DNA of 50,002 nucleotides from an uncultured Clostridia bacterium (GTDB lineage Bacteria; Bacillota; Clostridia; Oscillospirales; Ruminococcaceae): NCBI GenBank assembly GCA_946545645.1, contig CAMNNQ010000087.1, positions 1 to 50,002 of the forward strand, read 5' to 3'. Shown piece by piece: positions 25,815 to 33,637 of this stretch (position 1 is its first letter; each line of letters starts with the position of its first letter). The notes under the pieces were generated by a model. It saw only the letters and a program-made list of their open reading frames with translations, ran no database searches and was not told where the DNA came from. The position numbers and the translations under genes were made by a program.

Positions 25815-27548
25815 CTACAGCTTCCAGCTTGCCGCTTTCTGCCTGTCTGTCACAAATGTGCGGTAGATGCCTTCCTGACTCATTAGCTCAGCGTGTTTGC
25901 CCTGCTGCACGATCTTTCCGCCGTCGATGACGATTATCTGATCGGCGTGTTCGACTGTTTTCAGTCGGTGCGCGATCATGATGATCGTTTTTTCTTTCGT
26001 AAGTTCCTCGATCGCCTTTGTCAGCTCGGCTTCGTTTTCGGGGTCAACATTCGCTGTCGCTTCATCGAGAATGATAATTGGTGAATCCTTCATTATCGCT
26101 CTTGCAATGGAGATACGCTGTTTTTCTCCGCCCGAAAGACTTGCGCCGCCCTCACCGATCACGGTATCGTAGCCCTCCGGCAGACTCATAATGAAGTCGT
26201 GGCAGCGTGCTTTTTTCGCCGCATCAATGACCTTTTCCATCGGCGCGTCCGGCTCACCGAAGCGGATGTTGTTGGCAATAGTATCCTCAAACAGATACAC
26301 CCTCTGGAACACAAAGCTGAAATTTCGCATCAGGCTGTCAAAGCTGTAATCTTTCACGTCCTTACCGCCGAGCAGCACCTCGCCGCTTTTCACATCCCAG
26401 AAACGCGCCATAAGGCTTGTCAGCGTGGTCTTTCCGCCGCCGGACGGGCCGACGATCGCCGTTGTGGTGCGTTCGGGTATTTTAAGGTCAACGTCGTTGA
26501 TTATCGTTCTGTTCTCATAAGCGAAAGTGATGTTCTTCAGCTCGATGTCATGACTTGCAGGTGTGATCTCCGCTCCCTCAATATCCATTTCAGGAATGGA
26601 AAGGATATCGTTCGCCTGATCGACACAAATATCAACGCTGCGAATCAGCGCTGAGAACCCCGCCATTACATCAAGGCTTTCATATATCATAAACGAGCTG
26701 ACCATCATCATGATACAATAAAGCAGCGACATACTGCCGTTTATATAGAAATACACGGATGCCGCACACATCAGGACGCCTGTCATTTTGGTGACAATTT
26801 CCTGCAAGGTGATATACGGAATCACAGCATATTCAAGGTGAGTGTCGCCGTACTGCTTAGCTTTGATCGCCGCTTCCAGCTTCTTTGCACGGCTGCTGAC
26901 AAGATTGTAGTTCTTGACCTCAGCAATGCCCTGCACGAACTCAATGACTGCGGCAACAAGCTCTCTGTTTGCTTTCTGCTGAGCCGGTGCGCCCTTGCGT
27001 GTGGCTTTCTGCATTGCTGAATTTATCAGAGCATAAATACCGACGCCCGCTGTGAGCAGCGATCCGATACGCCAGTCGAAAACAAAAACAAAAGCTGTGA
27101 TTACGAATGTTGTCAGGATGCCCTGCGTTGTCAGCATGACCACTCTGGTTGCGACATCAGAAAGTGCTTCCATTGTGTTTGTCGTTACGCTGGTGATATG
27201 ACCGAGGCTGTTGTCATTGAAATAACCCATAGGCAGATAACGCAGATGTTCCGCGATCTCAATACGCTTCTGCGCACAGGAATGATAACCTGCTTCTGTT
27301 TGCAGCATCGTTGTTTTCAGGTTGATGAGAAGCTGTCCGAGTACCGATGCGGCAAGGATAGCCACGGCGATCCATATATTTCTGCTTGTCATATCATCAT
27401 CAATTATACCCATTACCACCGCACCTATTGCCGAGATGCGCAGTGCAGCGAATACCGCTTTGAGCACACCGAGCCCTATGGCAAGGTATAGCTTTTTTCT
27501 GTCCCCTTCATCGCAGAATGCAAAGAATTTCCTGAGTGTTGTAAACAT
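25815..27548 (-). CDS. ABC exporter-fold half-transporter (IrtB/YbtQ-like), second pair
   Basis: The start is the ATG at 27548, which shares one base with the stop of the upstream partner (TAATG), with GGAGG 8 bases before. The 577-residue product has a six-helix membrane domain, then an ATPase with Walker A GPSGGGKTT near residue 367, LSGGEKQR near 473 and Walker B IIILDEATANVD near 493. The opening FTTLRKFFAFCDEGDRKKLY resembles the heterodimeric half-transporters that include siderophore importers YbtPQ and IrtAB as well as exporters. It pairs with the next protein. Confidence 0.92.
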   Translation of the reverse strand: MFTTLRKFFAFCDEGDRKKLYLAIGLGVLKAVFAALRISAIGAVVMGIIDDDMTSRNIWIAVAILAASVLGQLLINLKTTMLQTEAGYHSCAQKRIEIAEHLRYLPMGYFNDNSLGHITSVTTNTMEALSDVATRVVMLTTQGILTTFVITAFVFVFDWRIGSLLTAGVGIYALINSAMQKATRKGAPAQQKANRELVAAVIEFVQGIAEVKNYNLVSSRAKKLEAAIKAKQYGDTHLEYAVIPYITLQEIVTKMTGVLMCAASVYFYINGSMSLLYCIMMMVSSFMIYESLDVMAGFSALIRSVDICVDQANDILSIPEMDIEGAEITPASHDIELKNITFAYENRTIINDVDLKIPERTTTAIVGPSGGGKTTLTSLMARFWDVKSGEVLLGGKDVKDYSFDSLMRNFSFVFQRVYLFEDTIANNIRFGEPDAPMEKVIDAAKKARCHDFIMSLPEGYDTVIGEGGASLSGGEKQRISIARAIMKDSPIIILDEATANVDPENEAELTKAIEELTKEKTIIMIAHRLKTVEHADQIIVIDGGKIVQQGKHAELMSQEGIYRTFVTDRQKAASWKL

Positions 27549-29308
27549 TATGCACCCTCCTTTACAGATATATGTGTTTCCCACATCTGCCTGTACAGCG
27601 GCGAATCTGCGAGCAATTGCTCCTGCGTGCCTTCCGCTTCAACTTTGCCGCTGTTTATGAGTATGATCTTGTCGGCAGAAGCGATAGTAGAAAGCCTGTG
27701 TGCAATGACTAGCAGCGTTTTTCCCTGTACCAGCTTTGCAACAGAGGACTGCACAAGCGCTTCATTTTCGGGATCGGTGTATGCAGTCGCTTCATCGAGA
27801 ATGATGACCGGGGCATTTTTCAGCATAGCACGGGCTATGGAAATGCGCTGCCGTTCGCCGCCGGAGAGATGTCCGCCCGCACCGCCGACCACAGTCTGAT
27901 AGCCGTGTTCAAGCTGCATTATAAAATCGTGGCAGCCGCAGGCTTTCGCTGCATTCATGACATCTTCATCGGTCGCATCCGGCCTGCCCATTCGGATATT
28001 GTCCATTATGGTTTCATCAAACAGATAGTTATCCTGCGAAACGTAGGCGATATTCCGGTTATACTCTTCCAGAGGCAGCTTGCGGATATCCACACCGCCG
28101 AAGGTTATGCTGCCGCTGTTCACATCCCAGAAAGAAGCGATCAGCTTTGCGATAGTCGATTTTCCTGAGCCGGAGGGTCCAACAAGTGCGTTGACTGTGC
28201 CCTGCCTGATATCCAAGCTGATGCCGTGGAGTATCTCTTCATCCTTGTAGCCGAAATGCATATCGTGCAGAACGATATCTGTGCCGACAGGTCTTTCATT
28301 AACGGTATCGGGACGGACAAGCTCCTCGCGCTCCAGTATTTCAGTTGCTTCGCCGATGATAGTCCCCATTTTCCCGATGCCGTCCCAATAGGAAGCGACG
28401 GCCATAACAGGAGATACAAGGCCGAGGGAGAGAATGATAAGCATCAGGAGATCCTGTCCTGAGACACTTCCGTCCATATAAAACTTCGCGCCGAAGGGCA
28501 GCAGCTCGAGGAGAAAATACGGCATTATCAGCAGCGAGATGTTCTGCCAGAGATTGCAGCGGCGCATCCAGTCGATGAAGCAGTCCGCACCCTCTTTTGC
28601 TGCGATGACGAATTTCTCGTATGATGTCTTTGCCTTGCCGAAGGCCTTTATGACCTCTATGCCATTGATGTATTCGACGGCAGTATCGTTCAGCCGCTTG
28701 GTTTTTGTTACACAGTTTTCATAACTTTCCTTGCTGCCGACCATCATCAGCATAAAGAATCCCACGCCCACAGGGACGCAGACGAAGGATATCAGCGTCA
28801 GCTTCCAGTTGATGGTCATCATGTAAATGATAAGCGCGACCGGCACGAATGCAGAGGACAGCACTTCGGGAATGATATGTGCAAGGGTCGTTTCGATGGA
28901 ATCAACACGCTCACAGATAATGTTCTTATATGTTCCGCTGGACTGTGACAGCACAGAGCCCAGCGGCAGTTTTGACAGCTTTTCGGTGAGCTGTCGGCGG
29001 ATATTCGCAAGCACTTCAAAGGTCGCAGCATGGGAAAGCGTCGTCGAGATCGCGTGGAACACCCGGCTCAGCAGCCAGAATACGGCCATTTTTATGATGC
29101 TTGCCGTCAGCAGCGACATATCCTTTTCCAGCGTGCCGGCGTGCATTTCAAGCAGTTTGCCTACGATATCCGCCATATACAGATACGGCATCAGCCCGCA
29201 GAACACCTTGCATATCGCCAGCAGGATGCTGAAAATGTAATTTGGTTTCTTCTGCCCTGCGAATTCAATGACCCAACTGATTGCAGAGCGCTTTTTTGTT
29301 TTTTCCAT
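27548..29308 (-). CDS. ABC exporter-fold half-transporter (IrtA/YbtP-like), second pair
   Basis: This 586-residue half-transporter has six helices, then an ATPase with Walker A GPSGSGKST near residue 369, LSGGERQR near 476 and Walker B VIILDEATAYTD near 496. The first cytoplasmic loop motif and the WMRRCNLWQNISLLIMPYF stretch are typical of the heterodimeric group. An AGGAG ribosome site lies 7 bases before the ATG, directly downstream of a TTAGC-type operator at 29325. The upstream TetR-family gene points the same way and may be co-transcribed. Confidence 0.92.
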   Translation of the reverse strand: MEKTKKRSAISWVIEFAGQKKPNYIFSILLAICKVFCGLMPYLYMADIVGKLLEMHAGTLEKDMSLLTASIIKMAVFWLLSRVFHAISTTLSHAATFEVLANIRRQLTEKLSKLPLGSVLSQSSGTYKNIICERVDSIETTLAHIIPEVLSSAFVPVALIIYMMTINWKLTLISFVCVPVGVGFFMLMMVGSKESYENCVTKTKRLNDTAVEYINGIEVIKAFGKAKTSYEKFVIAAKEGADCFIDWMRRCNLWQNISLLIMPYFLLELLPFGAKFYMDGSVSGQDLLMLIILSLGLVSPVMAVASYWDGIGKMGTIIGEATEILEREELVRPDTVNERPVGTDIVLHDMHFGYKDEEILHGISLDIRQGTVNALVGPSGSGKSTIAKLIASFWDVNSGSITFGGVDIRKLPLEEYNRNIAYVSQDNYLFDETIMDNIRMGRPDATDEDVMNAAKACGCHDFIMQLEHGYQTVVGGAGGHLSGGERQRISIARAMLKNAPVIILDEATAYTDPENEALVQSSVAKLVQGKTLLVIAHRLSTIASADKIILINSGKVEAEGTQEQLLADSPLYRQMWETHISVKEGA

Positions 29309-29324
29309 ATTTCTTCTCCTGTTA

Positions 29325-29342
29325 AGTTAGCTGTTGCTAACT
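29325..29342. promoter_or_regulatory. TTAGC-N4-GCTAA operator, copy 6
   Basis: A perfect 18-base palindrome, AGTTAGC-TGTT-GCTAACT, placed between the TetR-family gene and the ABC pair, just before the ribosome site. No consensus promoter is evident next to it, so it may block read-through or an atypical promoter. Confidence 0.82.
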
Positions 29343-29358
29343 GTCATACAAAAGAAAT

Positions 29359-29373
29359 CGGCATCAGATGCCG
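29359..29373 (-). terminator. short hairpin at the end of the TetR-family gene
   Basis: CGGCATC / GATGCCG stem overlapping the stop codon, followed on the minus strand by ATTTCTTTTG. It could be a weak terminator or attenuator between the regulator and the ABC genes. Confidence 0.5.
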
Positions 29374-29981
29374 AGTATCTTTTTCCAGCCTGCCGAAAAG
29401 AAAGCATCCAGCGTTTCCGCATAATGCATCGCTTCCTCACGGCTGAAATCGTGGATGACCGCCTCAAACAGAGCGGACACATTTGCCGTCACCAGCATAT
29501 GAAATTCCTGCCGTGAAAGCTCGTTGACGGTCATGTTGTACTGCTTCATGCGCTCAAAATAATCAAGCGTTGAGCGTTCCTCCAGCAGCGCTATATCGTG
29601 AACAAAGCTCTCAAATCTGGTTCCCTGCGAACGGCAGATCAGCAGCTTGAATGCTTCAAAATGCTCATAGATAAAGCTCATCAGCCACTTTGTTTCGCTT
29701 TCGCTCTCATCCCACAGCTTATGCACATCACCGCATTTCATGACCTCATAGCCCCGTTCAACAAACGCCTGATATTTAGCCATTAACTCGTCGATCGTCG
29801 GTTCGAGCAGGGCTGCGAACATCTCCTCTTTATTCGGAAAATGCCTGTAAAGCGCACCGACTGTCAGCCCGACTTCGGATGCTATCCTGCGCATAGACGC
29901 ATTCTCAAAGCCGTATTCCATAAACTCTTTGACTGCCGCTGCGATGATTTTTCCGTGCGCTTCTGTTTTATCTCTCGGCAT
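29364..29981 (-). CDS. TetR/AcrR family transcriptional regulator
   Basis: The start is the ATG at 29981 (MPRDKTEAH), preceded by GGGAGG; the longer upstream frame covers the promoter. The protein is 205 residues. The N-terminal helix-turn-helix is IIAAAVKEFMEYGFENASM followed by RRIASEVGLTVGALYRHFPN, a standard TetR DNA-binding unit. The helical remainder would bind a ligand and dimerise. It lies upstream of the ABC pair in the same direction and probably controls it and itself. Two palindromes at 30005 and 30060 flank its promoter and are the best candidates for its own binding sites. Confidence 0.93.
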   Translation of the reverse strand: MPRDKTEAHGKIIAAAVKEFMEYGFENASMRRIASEVGLTVGALYRHFPNKEEMFAALLEPTIDELMAKYQAFVERGYEVMKCGDVHKLWDESESETKWLMSFIYEHFEAFKLLICRSQGTRFESFVHDIALLEERSTLDYFERMKQYNMTVNELSRQEFHMLVTANVSALFEAVIHDFSREEAMHYAETLDAFFSAGWKKILGI

Positions 29982-30004
29982 ATGCAGACCTCCCTTCATC
30001 GTTG

Positions 30005-30019
30005 ATAAACACTGTTCAC
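30005..30019. promoter_or_regulatory. candidate TetR-regulator operator, site A
   Basis: ATAAACACTGTTCAC, an imperfect palindrome of type GTgAACA-N-TGTTtAC. It lies just downstream of the -10 box of the regulator's own promoter. Confidence 0.65.
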
Positions 30020-30025
30020 ATATAT

Positions 30026-30054
30026 AGAATATCACAATTCAGGTGGCTTGTCAA
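30026..30054 (-). promoter_or_regulatory. sigma-A promoter of the TetR-family gene
   Basis: Minus strand TTGACA (30054-30049), 17 bases, TATTCT (30031-30026), flanked by the two GTGAACA-type palindromes. Confidence 0.82.
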
Positions 30055-30059
30055 GATGC

Positions 30060-30074
30060 GTGAACATTGTTTAC
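30060..30074. promoter_or_regulatory. candidate TetR-regulator operator, site B
   Basis: GTGAACATTGTTTAC, a near-perfect 15-base palindrome upstream of the -35 box, related to site A in inverted orientation. Confidence 0.68.
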
Positions 30075-30360
30075 TAACAAGCCACAAAATCATTGTCTTC
30101 CGGCTTGTGTATTTAGGCATTTATCACAAAAGCATCGGTTGTATCTGCATTTTGCGATGTATCTTTGATCCTGCGCAGAGTTCCCGGGAATGTGCAGCCG
30201 AGTAAGCTGCGGCCTTCTCAGCAGCCAGAGGCAATTCCCATTATCGTTATATCTGTTTTCAGCAAGAGCCCGAGCCGATGATATCTCCATAGCTGGTATA
30301 TAGAGAGCAGATCCGGTTCATAGGAGGTCTGCGTTTTTCGATCCATTTCCGACTCAAAAA

Positions 30361-30426
30361 ATCGAACATTTGTCTTGACAAAACAAACGTTCTGTGATAT
30401 ACTTTCAATTAGCACAAATGTTCGAT
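30361..30426 (+). promoter_or_regulatory. SOS promoter with LexA-type boxes
   Basis: Promoter TTGACA (30375-30380), 17 bases, TATACT (30398-30403). A perfect 13-bp inverted repeat ATCGAACATTTGT (30361-30373) and ACAAATGTTCGAT (30414-30426) brackets it. An additional half-site AAACGTTC lies in the spacer. GAAC-N4-GTTC-like elements are the Gram-positive LexA/DinR signal. The rest of the 30,075-30,360 gap shows no gene. Confidence 0.8.
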
Positions 30427-30445
30427 TTGGAGGGTGAGTGGACCT

Positions 30446-31843
30446 ATGGACAGGGTATATATCTGTATCGACCTTAAAAGCTTTTATGCTTCGGTGGAGT
30501 GTGTCGCTCGCGGGCTGGACCCGCTGAAAGCGCGGCTGCTGGTGGCTGATGAGAGCCGCTCCGATCAGACGATCTGCCTTGCGGTGTCTCCTCCGCTGAA
30601 AGCAATAGGCGTGCCAAGCAGGCCGCGGCTTTTTGAAGCAAAGCAGGCTGTTGCGCTGTATGAGCGAGCCCATAAAACCAGGATAGATTACATTATCGCT
30701 GTACCCCGGATGGCGGAGTACGAGCGGGTGTCGGCGCTGATCTACTCGGTGTATCTGCGGTATGTGGCCAGCGAGGACATCCATGTTTACAGCATCGACG
30801 AGTGCTTCATCGACTGCACAGGGTATCTGCACCACTACGAGGCACAGGCCGAGCGCGAACACAAGCATCCTGCCCATATAATGGCTATGGTGATGATCCG
30901 CGATGTGCTGCGGACTACGGGGATAACCGCTACTGTCGGCATCGGGACGAATATGTATCTGGCAAAGATCGCAATGGATATCGTCGCCAAAAAAGCCCCG
31001 CCCGACAAGGATGGCGTGCGTATCGCCGAGCTCAACGAGGACAGCTACAAATATCTGCTGTGGGATCATACCCCGCTGACCGACTTCTGGCAGATCGGCG
31101 CAGGCAAGGCGAAGCGTCTGCAAAAGGCATATATGTTCACAATGGGCGATATCGCTGAGCGGTCGCTTTTCGACGAGGAATGGTTTTACAGGGCCTTCGG
31201 CATTGACGGCGAGATACTGATCGACCATGCCTGGGGCATCGAGCCTGTCACGATGAAGGACATCAAGAGCTACAAAAGCAGCAGCCACAGCCTTTCCAAC
31301 GGGCAGGTGCTGCCGCGGCCGTATAAGTACGACGAGGCACGGATAGTGTTTTCGGAGATGACCGATGTGCTGAGCATCGAGCTGTTCAGAAAGAACCTGA
31401 CCTCAAAGATATTCTCCTGGTGGGTGAGTTATGACTACAAGAGCCTTGAATACTGCCCGCAATATGACGGCCCGCTGTGCATTGATTTCTACGGGCGGCT
31501 GCACCCGAAGCACTCTGTCGGCACAGTCCGGCTGAACAATTTTACAAATGTATTTAATGATATGATCGAACCGCTGCTGTTATCGTTTGACCTCAGGACA
31601 GATCACCGTCTTCTTTATCGGCGCATCGGTCTTTGCGCACAAGAGGTCAGGCTCGACGATGGGGTCTGCCAGCTTGATATGTTCACCGACTACGAAAAGC
31701 AGGAGAAAGAAAAATCCCTGCAAAGAGCTATGCAGGACGTAAGAGTGCGCTTCGGGGCAAATGCGGTGTTCAAGGGGATAAACCTCCTGCAAGGGGCGAC
31801 TACTCTTGAACGCAACAAACAGATCGGCGGGCACAAAGCATAG
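30446..31843 (+). CDS. Y-family DNA polymerase, UmuC/UvrX-like
   Basis: I place the start at ATG 30446 (MDRVYICIDLKS) rather than the GTG at 30434, which lies on the Shine-Dalgarno sequence. The protein is 465 residues. Catalytic palm motifs are CIDLKSFYASVEC (metal-binding Asp and the aromatic steric gate) and SIDECFID near 116-123. The helix-hairpin region and little-finger domain follow. It resembles the UvrX/YqjW branch of Firmicutes SOS polymerases. The LexA-type boxes upstream and the YolD-like gene downstream fit error-prone translesion synthesis. Confidence 0.94.
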   Translation: MDRVYICIDLKSFYASVECVARGLDPLKARLLVADESRSDQTICLAVSPPLKAIGVPSRPRLFEAKQAVALYERAHKTRIDYIIAVPRMAEYERVSALIYSVYLRYVASEDIHVYSIDECFIDCTGYLHHYEAQAEREHKHPAHIMAMVMIRDVLRTTGITATVGIGTNMYLAKIAMDIVAKKAPPDKDGVRIAELNEDSYKYLLWDHTPLTDFWQIGAGKAKRLQKAYMFTMGDIAERSLFDEEWFYRAFGIDGEILIDHAWGIEPVTMKDIKSYKSSSHSLSNGQVLPRPYKYDEARIVFSEMTDVLSIELFRKNLTSKIFSWWVSYDYKSLEYCPQYDGPLCIDFYGRLHPKHSVGTVRLNNFTNVFNDMIEPLLLSFDLRTDHRLLYRRIGLCAQEVRLDDGVCQLDMFTDYEKQEKEKSLQRAMQDVRVRFGANAVFKGINLLQGATTLERNKQIGGHKA

Positions 31844-31853
31844 AGGTGAGAGA

Positions 31854-32354
31854 ATGAGACACTACACAGATATCGGGCAGATGCAGATGCCGCCGGATTT
31901 CCGCTATGCGAGGATCGCAGCGCAGGGCCGCCCCCGGCACGAAATGTTCGATACATTCTGTTTAAAGCATCCGAGTATGAATGTCGGCAAACGCGCCAAG
32001 ATCTTCAGCCCCTTTGACGCCCTGAAAGGGTTCGGTGATGCGGTCTCCTCAAAGGAGATCAAGTACACAAAGCGCCGTGAGCTATGCGAATCCGACTGCG
32101 AGGAGCTTGACAAAAAGATCATCGCTCTTGGTGAGCTGATAACAGACAGCAGAGCCGCAAAGGAGAAAAACATCACGGTGCGGGTCACTTACTATGTTGC
32201 CTGCAACGATCCGAACAGTGAAGCATATAAGCGGCTGGGGCGGTATGTTACGGCGGAAGGCATCGTGATGAATGTAGACAGGGTGTTCGGGAATATGACC
32301 GTCGGGAATACAATGATAGAGTTAAGAAACATAGCGGATATAGAGATACTATAA
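31854..32354 (+). CDS. YolD-like family protein
   Basis: The start is the ATG at 31854 with GAGGTGAGAG just before it; an earlier in-frame ATG lies inside the polymerase gene. The protein has 166 residues. The PFDALKGFGDAV segment near residue 55 is the recognisable YolD-type motif. A Lys/Glu-rich helix and a small beta barrel (ITVRVTYYVA and onward) follow. YolD proteins are encoded beside Y-family polymerases in Firmicutes. The role is unclear, possibly as a UmuD-like accessory. Confidence 0.82.
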   Translation: MRHYTDIGQMQMPPDFRYARIAAQGRPRHEMFDTFCLKHPSMNVGKRAKIFSPFDALKGFGDAVSSKEIKYTKRRELCESDCEELDKKIIALGELITDSRAAKEKNITVRVTYYVACNDPNSEAYKRLGRYVTAEGIVMNVDRVFGNMTVGNTMIELRNIADIEIL

Positions 32355-32378
32355 AGCGCCCGGCCGGAGGCGCTTTTT
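32353..32378 (+). terminator. terminator of the SOS operon
   Basis: AAAGCGCC / GGCGCTTT stem, GC-rich loop, T tail. Confidence 0.8.
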
Positions 32379-32394
32379 ATGTTTACAACATAAT

Positions 32395-32423
32395 TTGACA
32401 TTTTCGGGCCGACCTGATATAAT
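32395..32423 (+). promoter_or_regulatory. sigma-A promoter of the peroxidase-like gene
   Basis: TTGACA (32395-32400), 17 bases, TATAAT (32418-32423). A ~170-base leader follows before the coding start. Confidence 0.85.
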
Positions 32424-32593
32424 TAGTACAGAAAGCAGTATGAACTGCGCAGGTTCGCAGGGGATCATACCATCGGCAGCCGGGATCAGTGCAATTGCGA
32501 TGACCAGGACGGATGCACGGCACGACAGATGCAGAGAGTTTCCCGGAGCAGTGAGGCAGGACACCGGCAGTCTATATTATAAAGAGGACAGCT

Positions 32594-33043
32594 ATGATCT
32601 ACGACTATAAGATCACCACAGGCAAAGGCGAAACGCTTGACCTTTCCGACTACAAGGACAAGGGGCTTGAGATACTGGATATCCCCTGCAACCAGTTCGG
32701 CGGGCAGGCACCGGGAACTGACGATGAGATACACGAATTCTGCACGCTGCATTATAACACCACATTCCCGCAGATGAAAAAGGCGGATGTCAACGGCGAG
32801 AACGAGCTGCCGCTTTATACATATCTGAAATCACAGAAAGGCTTTGAGGGCTTTGGCGAACATCAGTACAAGGCGTTGCTGGAGGAGATGTTTGCAAAGG
32901 CTGATCCCGATTGGGATAAGAAGCCGGATATCAAGTGGAACTTCACAAAATTTATCATTGACCGTGAGGGGAACGTTGCCGCAAGATTTGAACCGACCGC
33001 AGATGTGGCGGAGGTCGAAGCCTGCGTTAAAACCCTGCTTTAA
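32594..33043 (+). CDS. glutathione peroxidase-like protein with the active-site segment deleted
   Basis: The 149-residue product matches the GPx family at the start (IYDYKITTGKGETLDLSDYK) and from GLEILDIPCNQFGGQAPGTD to the end. The Trp-containing KWNFTKFIID motif is present. The usual ~30 residues between DYKGK and YKDKG, which hold the peroxidatic Cys (NTASKCGFTPQY in typical members), are absent without a frameshift. The deletion endpoints share DYKDK-like sequence, as expected for recombination between short repeats. The Cys of PCNQF and a later Cys remain. Normal peroxidase activity is therefore unlikely. The promoter and ribosome site are intact. Confidence 0.88.
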   Translation: MIYDYKITTGKGETLDLSDYKDKGLEILDIPCNQFGGQAPGTDDEIHEFCTLHYNTTFPQMKKADVNGENELPLYTYLKSQKGFEGFGEHQYKALLEEMFAKADPDWDKKPDIKWNFTKFIIDREGNVAARFEPTADVAEVEACVKTLL

Positions 33044-33055
33044 GGAGCTGATATT

Positions 33056-33470
33056 ATGAAGATCGCTGTCAGATATTTCACCAAAACGGGAAACACGAAA
33101 AAAACTCGCTGATGCTATTGCCGAAGAACTGTCCGTTGAGGCAAAGGATATCTCCGCTCTCCTGACAGAAAAAGCGGATGCACTTTTTCTGTGCAATTCC
33201 GTTTACCTGGCGGGCGCAGACGGCAAGGTAAAGAAATTCATATCTGATAACAAGGATAAGATAGGGACTGTCTTCAATGTCAGCACTGCGGCTATGATAA
33301 GATCCACTTATTCTCAGATCAGGAAAGTCGCTGAGAAAAACGGTGTAAAGCTGTCGGATAAGGAATTTCATTGCAGGGGCAAATTTGCTGCACTCCATTC
33401 GGGGCATCCGGATAATGAGGACATAAAAGCTGTCAGGGCATTTGCAAAAGAAGCGATCGGAGATATATAA
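33056..33470 (+). pseudogene. flavodoxin-like protein, frameshifted in an A7 tract
   Basis: The gene starts 12 bases after the peroxidase-like gene with AAGGAG. It encodes KIAVRYFTKTGNTKK, a flavodoxin phosphate loop, then meets a stop eight bases past a run of seven A (33098-33104). Removing one A restores an open frame of about 137 codons with ADALFLCNSVYLAGADGKV and a normal C-terminus, ending TAA at 33470. It is thus a one-base frameshift in a homopolymer: real, phase-variable, or an assembly error. Only the N-terminal 18 residues are in phase. Confidence 0.82.
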
Positions 33471-33637
33471 AGATGGCGGGCAACTGTCTGTTGTCTTCGA
33501 TGACATTCCGCCGCAAGAGTAGCCCTTGGCCGTATGCGGAAGTTCGTGAGGAACGACCCGACAGTTCCCGCGGAAGCGTCCGGGAGGAAGGCAGGGCAAG
33601 GAAAAAATCAATAAGGTTTAGGCTTTAGGTGTTGCTT

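Noticed and set aside
30218-31288. 356-codon minus-strand frame opposite the Y-family polymerase
   Set aside because: It lies antisense to a gene with clear catalytic motifs; its own sequence shows no domain and no start signals.
33471-33637. GC-rich stretch with GAGGAACGACCCG-like sequence, considered as RNase P or other structural RNA
   Set aside because: Only a few bases resemble the RNase P core; length and flanks do not fit, and no consistent fold was seen.
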